Assembly: GCF_024267675.1 (NCBI RefSeq)
Contig: NZ_JALDYX010000019.1
Location: forward strand, 29,790 to 93,789
Reading direction: 5' to 3'
DNA length: 64,000 bases
DNA from: Marinobacterium sedimentorum
Lineage (GTDB): Bacteria > Pseudomonadota > Gammaproteobacteria > Pseudomonadales > Balneatricaceae
Shown here piece after piece: positions 9,513 to 17,196 of this stretch. The position numbers were made by a program, and so were the translations under genes. The first letter of the stretch is position 1; each line of letters starts with the position of its first letter. Below the pieces are notes generated by a model. That model was not told the origin of the DNA and made no database searches. It was given only the letters and a program-made list of their open reading frames with translations.

Positions 9513-10385
9513 TCAGTGCAGCAGGTCAGATTTGGGAATGTTTGCACTGTCTGAAAACATGCTCAGAATATCTGTTTCATCAAAGCTGTGGTGCTCATTG
9601 CAGAATTGACAGCTCACGCCGACCGACCCCTCTTTTTCCACAATTTCCAGCAATTCGTCGCGGCTCAGAAACTGTAGCGCATTGCCGCAGCGTTCGCGGC
9701 TGCAGTCACAGTGAAAGCGCAGCGTGCGCGCCTCGAACAGACGGCAGCTCTCTTCGTGAAACAGGCGGTACAGCAGAGTTTCGCTGTCAAGCGTCAGCAG
9801 CTCTTCAGGCTTCAGCGTGGCGCCCAGCTGGCTAATATGGGACCAGTCTTCCTTCGCCGTGCCCGCCGCAGGCATCACCTGCAGCAGCAAGCCCGCCGCA
9901 CGCTGACCATCTGCCGCCAGATGCACCTGGGTGGGGAGCTGCTCGGACTGACTGAAGTAATTTTCGATGCATTGCGCCAGGGTTTCGCGCTCCAGTGACA
10001 CCACACCCTGATAGCGACGCCCTTCGGCAGGCTCAATGGTGATCGCCAGACGCCCGTTGACCAGCAGTTCATTGAAGGCCTGCTGCTGCGGGATTTCACC
10101 CTCGTAGCGCGCAATGGCCCGCAGATCCTGCTGATGATTACATTCGGCCATCAGCATTTGTACCGCGCCTTCACCCGACGCCTGCAGCACCAGCCGGCCC
10201 TCGAATTTCAACGTTGAGCTCAGCAGGCTCACCGCCGCCAGCATTTCACCCAGTACCCGCTGCAGCAGCGGCGGGTACTCGTGCAACCCCAGCACCTGCT
10301 GATAGCTGCCTTCGAGCCTCACCAGGACACCACGGATATCAAGTTTGTCGAACAGCACAGGCTGTATCTGATCGGAATTGCTCAT
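9513..10385 (-). CDS. hslO: Hsp33 redox-regulated chaperonin
   Basis: A 290-residue cytosolic holdase that is activated when oxidative stress releases its zinc. The zinc site is clear in the C-terminal quarter: CDCSRERC and CQFC. The N-terminal globular domain is typical (DIRGVLVRLEGSYQQVL). The ATG at 10385 has GAGA nine bases upstream; another ATG two codons earlier leaves almost no spacer. It lies downstream of the S4-domain heat-shock gene hslR, as in E. coli. Confidence 0.95.
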   Translation of the reverse strand: MSNSDQIQPVLFDKLDIRGVLVRLEGSYQQVLGLHEYPPLLQRVLGEMLAAVSLLSSTLKFEGRLVLQASGEGAVQMLMAECNHQQDLRAIARYEGEIPQQQAFNELLVNGRLAITIEPAEGRRYQGVVSLERETLAQCIENYFSQSEQLPTQVHLAADGQRAAGLLLQVMPAAGTAKEDWSHISQLGATLKPEELLTLDSETLLYRLFHEESCRLFEARTLRFHCDCSRERCGNALQFLSRDELLEIVEKEGSVGVSCQFCNEHHSFDETDILSMFSDSANIPKSDLLH

Positions 10386-10692
10386 CAGCATCTATCTCGC
10401 AACAGGCCCCGCGCACCCGACCTTGCCAGGAATCGAGCAGGGAGTTGCGGTGCACGGTGAGTCGGGTGTTACAACAGCGAGGGGCGCACAGGCGGCAATT
10501 TGCAAGCTACCGGCTAGAGTGACCACGGGCCTCGGTGTTACCATTTCGGCGCATTTTATCACAACCGAATCGGAACCCAGCATGCGCCGCATGCGATCTC
10601 CATTCTCCCCGGTTCTTGTCTGAGCGAGCTCGCCCCCTTGTTCAGACAGCTAGGCTGCCCGGTATCGGCCGCCTGCCGTTCTTTGCCGCCAG
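10386..10692. other. Intergenic region between hslR and hslO
   Basis: About 300 bases with no supported gene. An inverted repeat GTCTGA...TCAGAC lies near 10620-10650 just past the hslR stop; it lacks a T-tract. I see no consensus sigma-32 promoter that I could defend. Confidence 0.4.
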
Positions 10693-11094
10693 TCAGTCAA
10701 CCTGACGATCCTTGAAACTGCGAATCTGCCGCCTGTCCTTCTTGTTGAGCCGGTGGCGCGGGTTCAGGCCGCTGCCGCCATTAAGCTTGCGCTCCGCCGC
10801 CAGCTTTTCACGCTTTTCAATGCTTTCGGGGGTCTCGCGATAGAGCTGCTGCGCCTCGGGGGCGCCGCGGCGCTGGTCGGACAACTGCAGGATCTCGATT
10901 TCCTTTTCGTCCATTCCCTGGCGGATCTGCAACATGGCCCCCACTTCCACCAGCTTGCTGCACTTGCTGCGCTGTCCGTTGTAATGCACCTTACCGCCTT
11001 CAATCATGTCCTTGGCAGTTGCCCGTGTGCGATAAAAGCGCGCCGCCCAAAGCCACTTGTCGAGCCGTACCTTGCCTTCGTGGCCATTATTCAT
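10693..11094 (-). CDS. hslR: Heat-shock protein 15, S4 RNA-binding
   Basis: A 133-residue protein, the same length as E. coli Hsp15, which binds stalled 50S subunits carrying a nascent chain. The S4 domain starts at once (VRLDKWLWAARFYRTRATAKDMI) and the tail is very basic (HRLNKKDRRQIRSFKDRQ). The ATG at 11094 is chosen because it gives this length and overlaps the end of yrfG by 8 bases, typical of coupled translation; extensions upstream lie inside yrfG. Confidence 0.93.
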   Translation of the reverse strand: MNNGHEGKVRLDKWLWAARFYRTRATAKDMIEGGKVHYNGQRSKCSKLVEVGAMLQIRQGMDEKEIEILQLSDQRRGAPEAQQLYRETPESIEKREKLAAERKLNGGSGLNPRHRLNKKDRRQIRSFKDRQVD

Positions 11095-11758
11095 CGTGCT
11101 GATCACCATCCTTAAATAATTCATCAAACTGATCGATTGCCCGAAACTCGCCTAATTTGCGCGCCGGTGCCTGGCTGTCAGGCTGGACAATGGACAACAG
11201 GTGCGCAATGCCGAAGCGCTCGGCGGAACGCAGCACCGGCAGGCTATCGTCCACCAGCAGGGTGCGGGACGGATTAAACGGCTCCACTGCCTGCAATTGT
11301 GACCAGAACTGCACATCCTCCTTGGGCAGGCGAAAGTCATGGGAGCAGATAATGGCATCCACCAGGGTATCGAGACCGGTGATCTGCAGCTTGAGATTCA
11401 GGCTATCGCGGTGCGCGTTGGTCACGATCACGGAGCGCATCCCGCGCTGTCGCAAACGCTGCAGAAAGTCTTGCACCTGGGGCCTAAAGCCAATGCGATC
11501 AGCCACTTCACGCTTGAGCGCAGGAATATCGACGCCCAGCTGCTCCGACCAGTAGTCCAGGCAATACCAGTTGAGCGTCCCCTGCTCCTGTGTGATACGC
11601 TGATGCAGCCACTCCCGAGCGTCTTTGGGCGCAAGCCTGTGCTGCTGTGCATAGCGCAGGGGTAGGTGCTCCAGCCAGAAATAGGAGTCGAAATGGAGAT
11701 CCAGCAGGGTTCCATCCATATCGAGCAGAACGGTATCGACGGCACGCCAGTCCAGCAT
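11087..11758 (-). CDS. yrfG: GMP/IMP nucleotidase, HAD family
   Basis: A 223-residue HAD-superfamily phosphatase. Motif I is DMDGTLLD (about residues 13-20), motif II is VTNAHR (about 112) and motif IV LLVDDSLP (about 168). The YrfG family dephosphorylates purine nucleotides. It is upstream of and overlaps hslR, and is divergent from nudE with a 50-base gap, the E. coli arrangement minus igaA (yrfF). Confidence 0.9.
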   Translation of the reverse strand: MLDWRAVDTVLLDMDGTLLDLHFDSYFWLEHLPLRYAQQHRLAPKDAREWLHQRITQEQGTLNWYCLDYWSEQLGVDIPALKREVADRIGFRPQVQDFLQRLRQRGMRSVIVTNAHRDSLNLKLQITGLDTLVDAIICSHDFRLPKEDVQFWSQLQAVEPFNPSRTLLVDDSLPVLRSAERFGIAHLLSIVQPDSQAPARKLGEFRAIDQFDELFKDGDQHDE

Positions 11759-11808
11759 TGTTATAGTCCGGGCTCAGGTCAGAATTCAGTCTCAGGGTCA
11801 CAATCAGT

Positions 11809-12378
11809 ATGCCCGTAAAGCCACAAATATTGAAGGTAACCTGCGTTGCACGCAGCCGCCTGTTTCATGTCGAAGCACTGGAGCTGCGCTTCTCCAATGG
11901 CGTTGAACGCAGCTACGAACGCCTGGCCTCACGCGGTCACGGCGCCGTCATGATCGTACCTATACTGCCCAACGGTGATGTGGTGCTGATTCGCGAGTAC
12001 GCCGCCGGGCTGGACGAATACACCCTCACGCTGCCCAAGGGGCTGATCGACCCGGGCGAAAATGCGGAAGAAGCCGCCCTGCGGGAACTGCAGGAAGAGA
12101 CCGGCTATGGCTGTCGCAAGCTTGAGCGCTTGAAAGAGATGACCAGTGCCCCCAACTATATGGGATACCGCATAACGGTATTGCTGGCACGGGATCTCTA
12201 CCCAAGTCGCCTTGAAGGCGACGAACCCGAGCCGCTGGAGCCGGTACACTGGCCTATGTCGGAGCTGGAAACGCTGGTACAACGCGAAGAATTCAACGAA
12301 GGGCGGGCGATCGCGGCACTCTACATGGCCCGATCCCGGCTGGCGCTGGAAGCCACAGACACCACAACTGCGGGCTAA
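11809..12378 (+). CDS. nudE: ADP compounds hydrolase NudE
   Basis: A 189-residue Nudix hydrolase acting on ADP-ribose, NADH and related ADP compounds. The Nudix box is complete, GLIDPGEN followed by REL-QEETGYG (about residues 78-100), with SAPNYMGYRI after it as in NudE. It is divergent from yrfG. In Pseudomonas cysQ often follows nudE; here sodB follows. Confidence 0.93.
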   Translation: MPVKPQILKVTCVARSRLFHVEALELRFSNGVERSYERLASRGHGAVMIVPILPNGDVVLIREYAAGLDEYTLTLPKGLIDPGENAEEAALRELQEETGYGCRKLERLKEMTSAPNYMGYRITVLLARDLYPSRLEGDEPEPLEPVHWPMSELETLVQREEFNEGRAIAALYMARSRLALEATDTTTAG

Positions 12379-12593
12379 TTCAGCAGCGTCCCGGGCGCAA
12401 AACGCCGGATGGCGCCTTCGAAACGGGGTGGCTGGAACTACAGTTGAGCCACCGAAAACTGGCAAAAAAACGCTGCATCTTGTGCCATGAAAAGGTGCTT
12501 TAACGGTGCTATAGTCTCTCGTCTGTCGAACCCACTGACTCGACACACCGAGTTTTGTGCTGAACCTGTCGAACTAGAAAAAAGGGAAATCTC

Positions 12594-13178
12594 ATGAGCT
12601 TTGAATTACCGCCGCTGCCTTACGCCAAAGACGCTCTGCTGCCGCACATCTCTGCAGAAACACTGGACTTCCACCACGGCAAGCACCACAACACCTATGT
12701 GGTCAAGCTGAACGGTCTGGTACCGGGCACCGAATACGAAGGCAAATCACTGGAAGAGGTCATCATGGCCGCTCCGGCTGGCCCTGTTTTCAACAACGCC
12801 GCCCAGATCTGGAACCACACTTTCTACTGGAACAGCCTGTCCCCCAACGGCGGCGGCACTCCCACAGGCGCGATCGCTGACGCTATCAACGCCAAGTGGG
12901 GTTCCTTCGAAGCCTTCCAGGCCGAATTCAACGACAAGGCCGTTAACAACTTCGGTTCTTCCTGGACCTGGCTGGTGAAAAATGCCGACGGTTCCCTGGA
13001 CATCGTCAACACCAGCAACGCCGGCACGCCTATGACCTCTGGTCAGACCGCGCTGCTGACCGTCGATCTGTGGGAACACGCCTACTACATCGACTACCGC
13101 AACGTACGTCCGGACTACCTGAAAGGTTTCTGGGCTCTGGCAAACTGGGACTTCGCCAACGCCAACCTGGCTGGCTAA
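12594..13178 (+). CDS. sodB: Iron superoxide dismutase
   Basis: A 194-residue cytosolic superoxide dismutase. Metal ligands are recognisable in LDFHHGKHHNTY (His about 27), WNHTFYWN (His about 75) and DLWEHAYYIDYRN (Asp and His about 158-162). The residue pattern FNNAAQIWNHTFYWN and SNAGTPMT follows E. coli SodB (Fe type) rather than SodA. A ribosome-binding site AAGGGA precedes the ATG by 7 bases and a strong terminator follows. The metal assignment is from sequence resemblance only. Confidence 0.95.
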   Translation: MSFELPPLPYAKDALLPHISAETLDFHHGKHHNTYVVKLNGLVPGTEYEGKSLEEVIMAAPAGPVFNNAAQIWNHTFYWNSLSPNGGGTPTGAIADAINAKWGSFEAFQAEFNDKAVNNFGSSWTWLVKNADGSLDIVNTSNAGTPMTSGQTALLTVDLWEHAYYIDYRNVRPDYLKGFWALANWDFANANLAG

Positions 13179-13193
13179 TCGGTTCCGGCTCTG

Positions 13194-13220
13194 AAAAAGG
13201 CACCCTCGGGTGCCTTTTTT
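13194..13220 (+). terminator. Intrinsic terminator of sodB
   Basis: AAAAAGGCACC, loop CTC, GGGTGCCTTTTTT. A textbook Rho-independent terminator 15 bases past the stop; it may also serve tesA on the other strand. Confidence 0.9.
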
Positions 13221-13242
13221 GTGCGCTGAAGAAAAAATCCGT

Positions 13243-13875
13243 TTAGCCAGCCTCAGTGACCACCGCTGCAGCCGGCGCCAGCAAGTCCTGCAGCTGCGTC
13301 CAGACATTATCCAGCAGGCGCGGCTGGGCCAGGCTATTGGGGTGCAGGCCGTCGTTTTGCATTAAGGCTCGATCCAGCGCCACACCGTCCATCAAAAAGG
13401 GAACTCGCGCGACCTGTTGCGACTCAGACAACTCTGCGAAGATAGAATAGAAACCATCGCTATAGCGCGGACCGTAGTTTGGCGGCAGCCGGATACCCAG
13501 CAGCAGCACCCGTGCACCGGCCTCCTGCCCCAGAGTAATCAGGCGGCTCAGGTTCTGGCGAATAACTGGCAAAGGCGTGCCACGCAAACCATCGTTGGCA
13601 CCGAGTTCCAGAATCAGAATATCGGGCTCATGTTGCGCCAGCAGGGCCGGCAGGCGGGTAATCCCCCCCTGGGTCGTTTCACCGCTGATACTGGCATTAA
13701 CGACCTCAATATCGACTTGCCGCTGTTCGATACGCTGGCGCATCAGGGCAACCCAGCCCTGGTCAACCGGCATGCCATAGGCCGCGGACAGGCTGTCACC
13801 CAGAACCAGAATGGATTGTGCCGCCCCTGTACCGGGCACTAATAACACACAGACAAACAGCAGCAGGCGGAACAT
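13243..13875 (-). CDS. tesA: Periplasmic acyl-CoA thioesterase I / lysophospholipase (GDSL)
   Basis: A 210-residue SGNH/GDSL hydrolase. A signal peptide (MFRLLLFVCVLLVPGTGAAQ) precedes the GDSLSAAYG block with the nucleophile Ser; the oxyanion Gly and Asn lie in ELGANDGLRG and the catalytic Asp-His pair in DGLHPN. This family includes E. coli TesA/ApeA/PldC, a periplasmic esterase. GGAG stands five bases before the ATG. The start codon shares two bases with the start of the divergent ybbA gene. The same tesA-ybbAP pairing occurs in E. coli. Confidence 0.95.
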   Translation of the reverse strand: MFRLLLFVCVLLVPGTGAAQSILVLGDSLSAAYGMPVDQGWVALMRQRIEQRQVDIEVVNASISGETTQGGITRLPALLAQHEPDILILELGANDGLRGTPLPVIRQNLSRLITLGQEAGARVLLLGIRLPPNYGPRYSDGFYSIFAELSESQQVARVPFLMDGVALDRALMQNDGLHPNSLAQPRLLDNVWTQLQDLLAPAAAVVTEAG

Positions 13876-14569
13876 GGACTCTCCAAAACCAGATCAAGTT
13901 GTCGTTTCGGCCCAGGCGGTCAGCAAAAAGTTCCACACCCAGAGTGGCGAGTTGCAGCTGTTCGAGAACCTCAATCTTGAGGTTCGCCGTGGCGAAAGCC
14001 TTGCCATTATTGGCCCCTCCGGGGCCGGCAAGTCAACCCTGCTGAGCATGCTGGCCGGGCTCGATCAGCCCAGCAGCGGCATGATCCGGCTCGCCGGCAG
14101 CAACCTGGCGGATCTGGACGAAACGGCCCGCGCCCGCCTGCGGGCCCGCTCGGTCAGCTTTGTGTTTCAGTCCTTTCACCTGCTGCCAGAGCTGAGCGCG
14201 CTGGACAATGTGCGCCTGCCGCTGGAAATTCGCGGCGAAGCCGACAGCGAACAACAGGCTCAGCACTGGCTGTCCCAGGTAGGCCTGGCAAGCCGGGCCG
14301 AACATCTGCCAGGACAGCTATCCGGCGGTGAACAGCAGCGCGTCGCCATTGCACGAGCCTTCGCCACCCGCCCAGACATCCTCTTTGCCGATGAACCCAC
14401 CGGCAACCTGGACAGCGAAACCGGCGCCGGCATAGTCGATCAGCTGTTCGGCCTGAACGCCCAGCAGCACACGACGCTGATTCTGATTACCCACGACAGC
14501 CAGCTGGCCAGCCGCTGCTCCCGTCGCCTGCAACTGCGCCAGGGTCAGCTGCTGGAGACCGCACCATGA
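13874..14569 (+). CDS. ybbA: ABC transporter ATP-binding protein YbbA
   Basis: A 231-residue MacB/LolD-type ATPase. Walker A GPSGAGKST is near residues 48-56, the signature LSGGEQQRVAIARA near 152, and Walker B DILFADEPTGNLDSE after it. It pairs with the FtsX-like permease that follows; their ATGA junction overlaps by 4 bases. The start at 13874 has AGGCGG upstream and no later start codon exists before the nucleotide-binding domain. An extension to 13811 would lie wholly antisense to tesA and is not favoured. The substrate is not known. Confidence 0.93.
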   Translation: MDSPKPDQVVVSAQAVSKKFHTQSGELQLFENLNLEVRRGESLAIIGPSGAGKSTLLSMLAGLDQPSSGMIRLAGSNLADLDETARARLRARSVSFVFQSFHLLPELSALDNVRLPLEIRGEADSEQQAQHWLSQVGLASRAEHLPGQLSGGEQQRVAIARAFATRPDILFADEPTGNLDSETGAGIVDQLFGLNAQQHTTLILITHDSQLASRCSRRLQLRQGQLLETAP

Positions 14570-17025
14570 GCCAGGCGGTACTGCATCTTGCCCGACGACA
14601 GGCCTTCAGCAGCCTGCGCAGCCCCGAATGGCGTGCCCTGCTGGCGGCCCTGCTGGTGGCCATAAGCCTGATCTCGCTGCTGACCCAGCTGGGCGACCGG
14701 CTGGAGCAAAGCCTCAACCGGCGCACCGCCGAGCTGCTAGGCGCCGATCTGGTGCTGCGCGCCGACAAGCCCGCGGTGCTGGAAACCCAAAGCGCCATAC
14801 GCAGCAGCCGGGTGGCGCAGTTCCCCACCATGATCGAAGCCGGCGATGAAATGATGCTGGTCTCGGTGCGGGCCGTAACCGATCCCTATCCGCTGCGCGG
14901 CAGCATCGTCACGGAGCCCGCGCAGCGCCCGGATATCCCTGAACCGGGTACTGCCTGGGCCGAGCCACGCATATTCGAAATGCTGCAGCTTGAGCCCGGT
15001 GATACGGTGCAGCTGGGATACAGCCAGTTTCGCCTCAGCCACCGCCTGATCAGCTCACCGGATCGTGGCAGCGGCTTTCGCAGCTTCAGTCCGGGACTGA
15101 TAATGCGCTCCGATGCGCTCGAGGCTACAGGCGTAATAGCACCGGGCAGCCGGGTTGAATACCGCCAGCTGTTTGCCGGACCCGCCGATGCCGTCGCGGC
15201 CCTGGAAGAACAGCTGCAGGCAGACCTGGGGCCGGACGAACGACTCTACTCCCTGCGCGCCGACCAGCCCATGACCGGGCGCGCGCTGCGCAATGCCGAG
15301 CTGTATCTGCGTCTGAGCGCCCTCTTTGCCCTGCTGCTGGGCGCCCTGACCATTAGCCTGAGCCTGAGACGCTACAATGCAGCGCAGCATTCGCGCGCCG
15401 CCCTGCTGCTGAGTCTGGGGCTGGAAAATCGCCAGCTGCTGCTGCTCTATGGCTACCAGCTGCTGTTCGGCTGGATCATCTGCGCCCTGCTCGGCACCGC
15501 GCTGGGCTTTGGGCTACAACAACTGCTGGTGCAGCTCATCGGTGACCTGCTGCCACAACCCGTGCCTCAGGCAGGCTTTGCTGCCATGGGCAGCGGCGCC
15601 CTGATCGGCCTCTTGCTACTGACAACACTGGGCCTGCCAGCCTTCTATCGCCTGAGTCAGGTGTCCGTGGTCGCGCTGTTTCGTGAAACCAGCCTGCCCT
15701 CGAGTCTCCGCTCACGCCTGTTTCAGCTGCTGGGCCTTGGGCTGCTGGCGGGGCTGATGAGTATCTATATCGAATCGCTGACACTGGCCCTGCTGTTACT
15801 CGGCGCCCTTACCCTCAGCGGCCTGGTGGTCGGATGGCTTGCCCAGGCGCTGCTGCAGCGCCTGGCCCAAGGGTTACGCCACCGCATGCGTCTTGGCAGC
15901 CTGTTGCTGCTGCGCATTCGCCAGCAGCGCAAATGGCACCGCCTGCAGGCCGCGACCATGACCCTGCTGCTGACCCTGCTGGCGACCCTGATTATTGCCC
16001 GCGGCGACATGCTGCAGCAGTGGCGCACCCAGTTCCCGCCAGATACGCCGAACTATTTTCTGATCAATATTCAGCCCTGGGAAAAGGAGCCGCTGGATCA
16101 GCTCTTTGCCAGCAACGCCCTGAGCCCCGTGCTCTACCCCATGATTCGCGGGCGCATCAGCAGCCTTAATGACACGCCGCTGGCCGAGGTCACGCTATCG
16201 ACGGAGCAACGCCGCCACAACGCACTCAGACGTGAATTGAACCTGACCTGGTCTGAGCAGATGCCGGAGAATAACAACCTGCTCAGTGGCAGCTGGTGGC
16301 AGGGAGCGCCATCCGAGCCGCAGATATCGGTGGAGCAGGACCTGGCTGCCGCCCTTGGGGTCAGTATCGGCGACAGGGTCGGCTTTCAGGTCGGCAGCCA
16401 GCTGATTCAAGCGCGGGTCAGCAATATCCGCGCGGTACAGTGGGAGTCCTTCACCCCCAATTTCTACGTAATATTCTCGCCCGGTGCGCTGGATACACTG
16501 CCGGCCACCTTTATCACGGCGCTGCGTCTGGATGGTGAGCAGCGCACGCTTGCCCGCACCCTGCTGCAGCAGTTTCCGACCCTCACCCTGATCGATATCG
16601 ATCAGCTGCTCAATCAGGCCCAGGCGCTGATCGAAAAGCTGGTGGACAGCTCCAGCATGATCCTGCTGCTGACGCTGCTGGCGGGGTTGCTGTTACTGGT
16701 GGTCACACTGATGCAGGAGCTGGAACGGCGGCGCTATGAAAGCGCCCTGCTGCAGACTCTCGGGGCCACGCCAGGCCAAAGCCGCCAGCTCGACCTGCTC
16801 GAACTGCTCTGGCTCGGCCTGATTTGCGGTGCGCTCGCCGCCGTGGCAAGCGAAGCCATACTCTGGCTGATCCATGCCCGCGTACTGGAGATTCCACTGA
16901 GGCTGCACCCACTGAGCTGGCTGCTATTGCCCGTACTGTCCGCCCTGCTGTTTACCGGTATAGGTGCACTGATCCGCAAGCCGCTGGATCAGGCCCGCTG
17001 TTACAGCCTGCTGAAAGCCTCCTGA
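14566..17025 (+). CDS. ybbP: FtsX-family ABC permease YbbP
   Basis: An 819-residue permease. One transmembrane helix lies near residues 20-38, then a large periplasmic domain, several helices between about 240 and 480, a second periplasmic domain, and a C-terminal helix cluster ending near 810: the duplicated FtsX/YbbP architecture of about ten helices. It forms an exporter or mechanotransmission complex with YbbA. Its stop codon lies in the loop of a 10-bp inverted repeat (17016-17039) that runs into the MITE-like repeat, so the 3' end may have been shaped by that insertion. Confidence 0.92.
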   Translation: MSQAVLHLARRQAFSSLRSPEWRALLAALLVAISLISLLTQLGDRLEQSLNRRTAELLGADLVLRADKPAVLETQSAIRSSRVAQFPTMIEAGDEMMLVSVRAVTDPYPLRGSIVTEPAQRPDIPEPGTAWAEPRIFEMLQLEPGDTVQLGYSQFRLSHRLISSPDRGSGFRSFSPGLIMRSDALEATGVIAPGSRVEYRQLFAGPADAVAALEEQLQADLGPDERLYSLRADQPMTGRALRNAELYLRLSALFALLLGALTISLSLRRYNAAQHSRAALLLSLGLENRQLLLLYGYQLLFGWIICALLGTALGFGLQQLLVQLIGDLLPQPVPQAGFAAMGSGALIGLLLLTTLGLPAFYRLSQVSVVALFRETSLPSSLRSRLFQLLGLGLLAGLMSIYIESLTLALLLLGALTLSGLVVGWLAQALLQRLAQGLRHRMRLGSLLLLRIRQQRKWHRLQAATMTLLLTLLATLIIARGDMLQQWRTQFPPDTPNYFLINIQPWEKEPLDQLFASNALSPVLYPMIRGRISSLNDTPLAEVTLSTEQRRHNALRRELNLTWSEQMPENNNLLSGSWWQGAPSEPQISVEQDLAAALGVSIGDRVGFQVGSQLIQARVSNIRAVQWESFTPNFYVIFSPGALDTLPATFITALRLDGEQRTLARTLLQQFPTLTLIDIDQLLNQAQALIEKLVDSSSMILLLTLLAGLLLLVVTLMQELERRRYESALLQTLGATPGQSRQLDLLELLWLGLICGALAAVASEAILWLIHARVLEIPLRLHPLSWLLLPVLSALLFTGIGALIRKPLDQARCYSLLKAS

Positions 17026-17028
17026 TTA

Positions 17029-17190
17029 GGAGGCTTTCCGAGAACACTCAACCTACTGCGAACCACCTGGGTTTGGCTGTTTTTTGTGCTGTTTTTCGTT
17101 AAATAGAACCACTATTCGCCGTAAAACACCGCAAAAAACCAGCTCAAATCAGCCGGCTCTCGCTACGGCCAGCATTCTCGGACAGCCTCC
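17029..17190. repeat. MITE-like palindromic repeat, copy 1
   Basis: A 162-bp element that matches the one at 61782-61942 along its full length with scattered substitutions. The ends are inverted repeats (GGAGGCTTTCCGAGAA against TTCTCGGACAGCCTCC, one mismatch), and the inner halves also pair imperfectly around AACCA, so the whole unit can fold as one long hairpin. It has no coding capacity. It fills the gap between the convergent ybbP and DUF748 genes and may act as their terminator. A non-autonomous transposon derivative is the likely origin. Confidence 0.85.
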
Positions 17191-17196
17191 TAGGGC

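Noticed and set aside
13811..13873. Longer N-terminus for YbbA
   Set aside because: It would lie entirely antisense to the tesA signal-peptide region; the start at 13874 has a better ribosome-binding site and fits the family.
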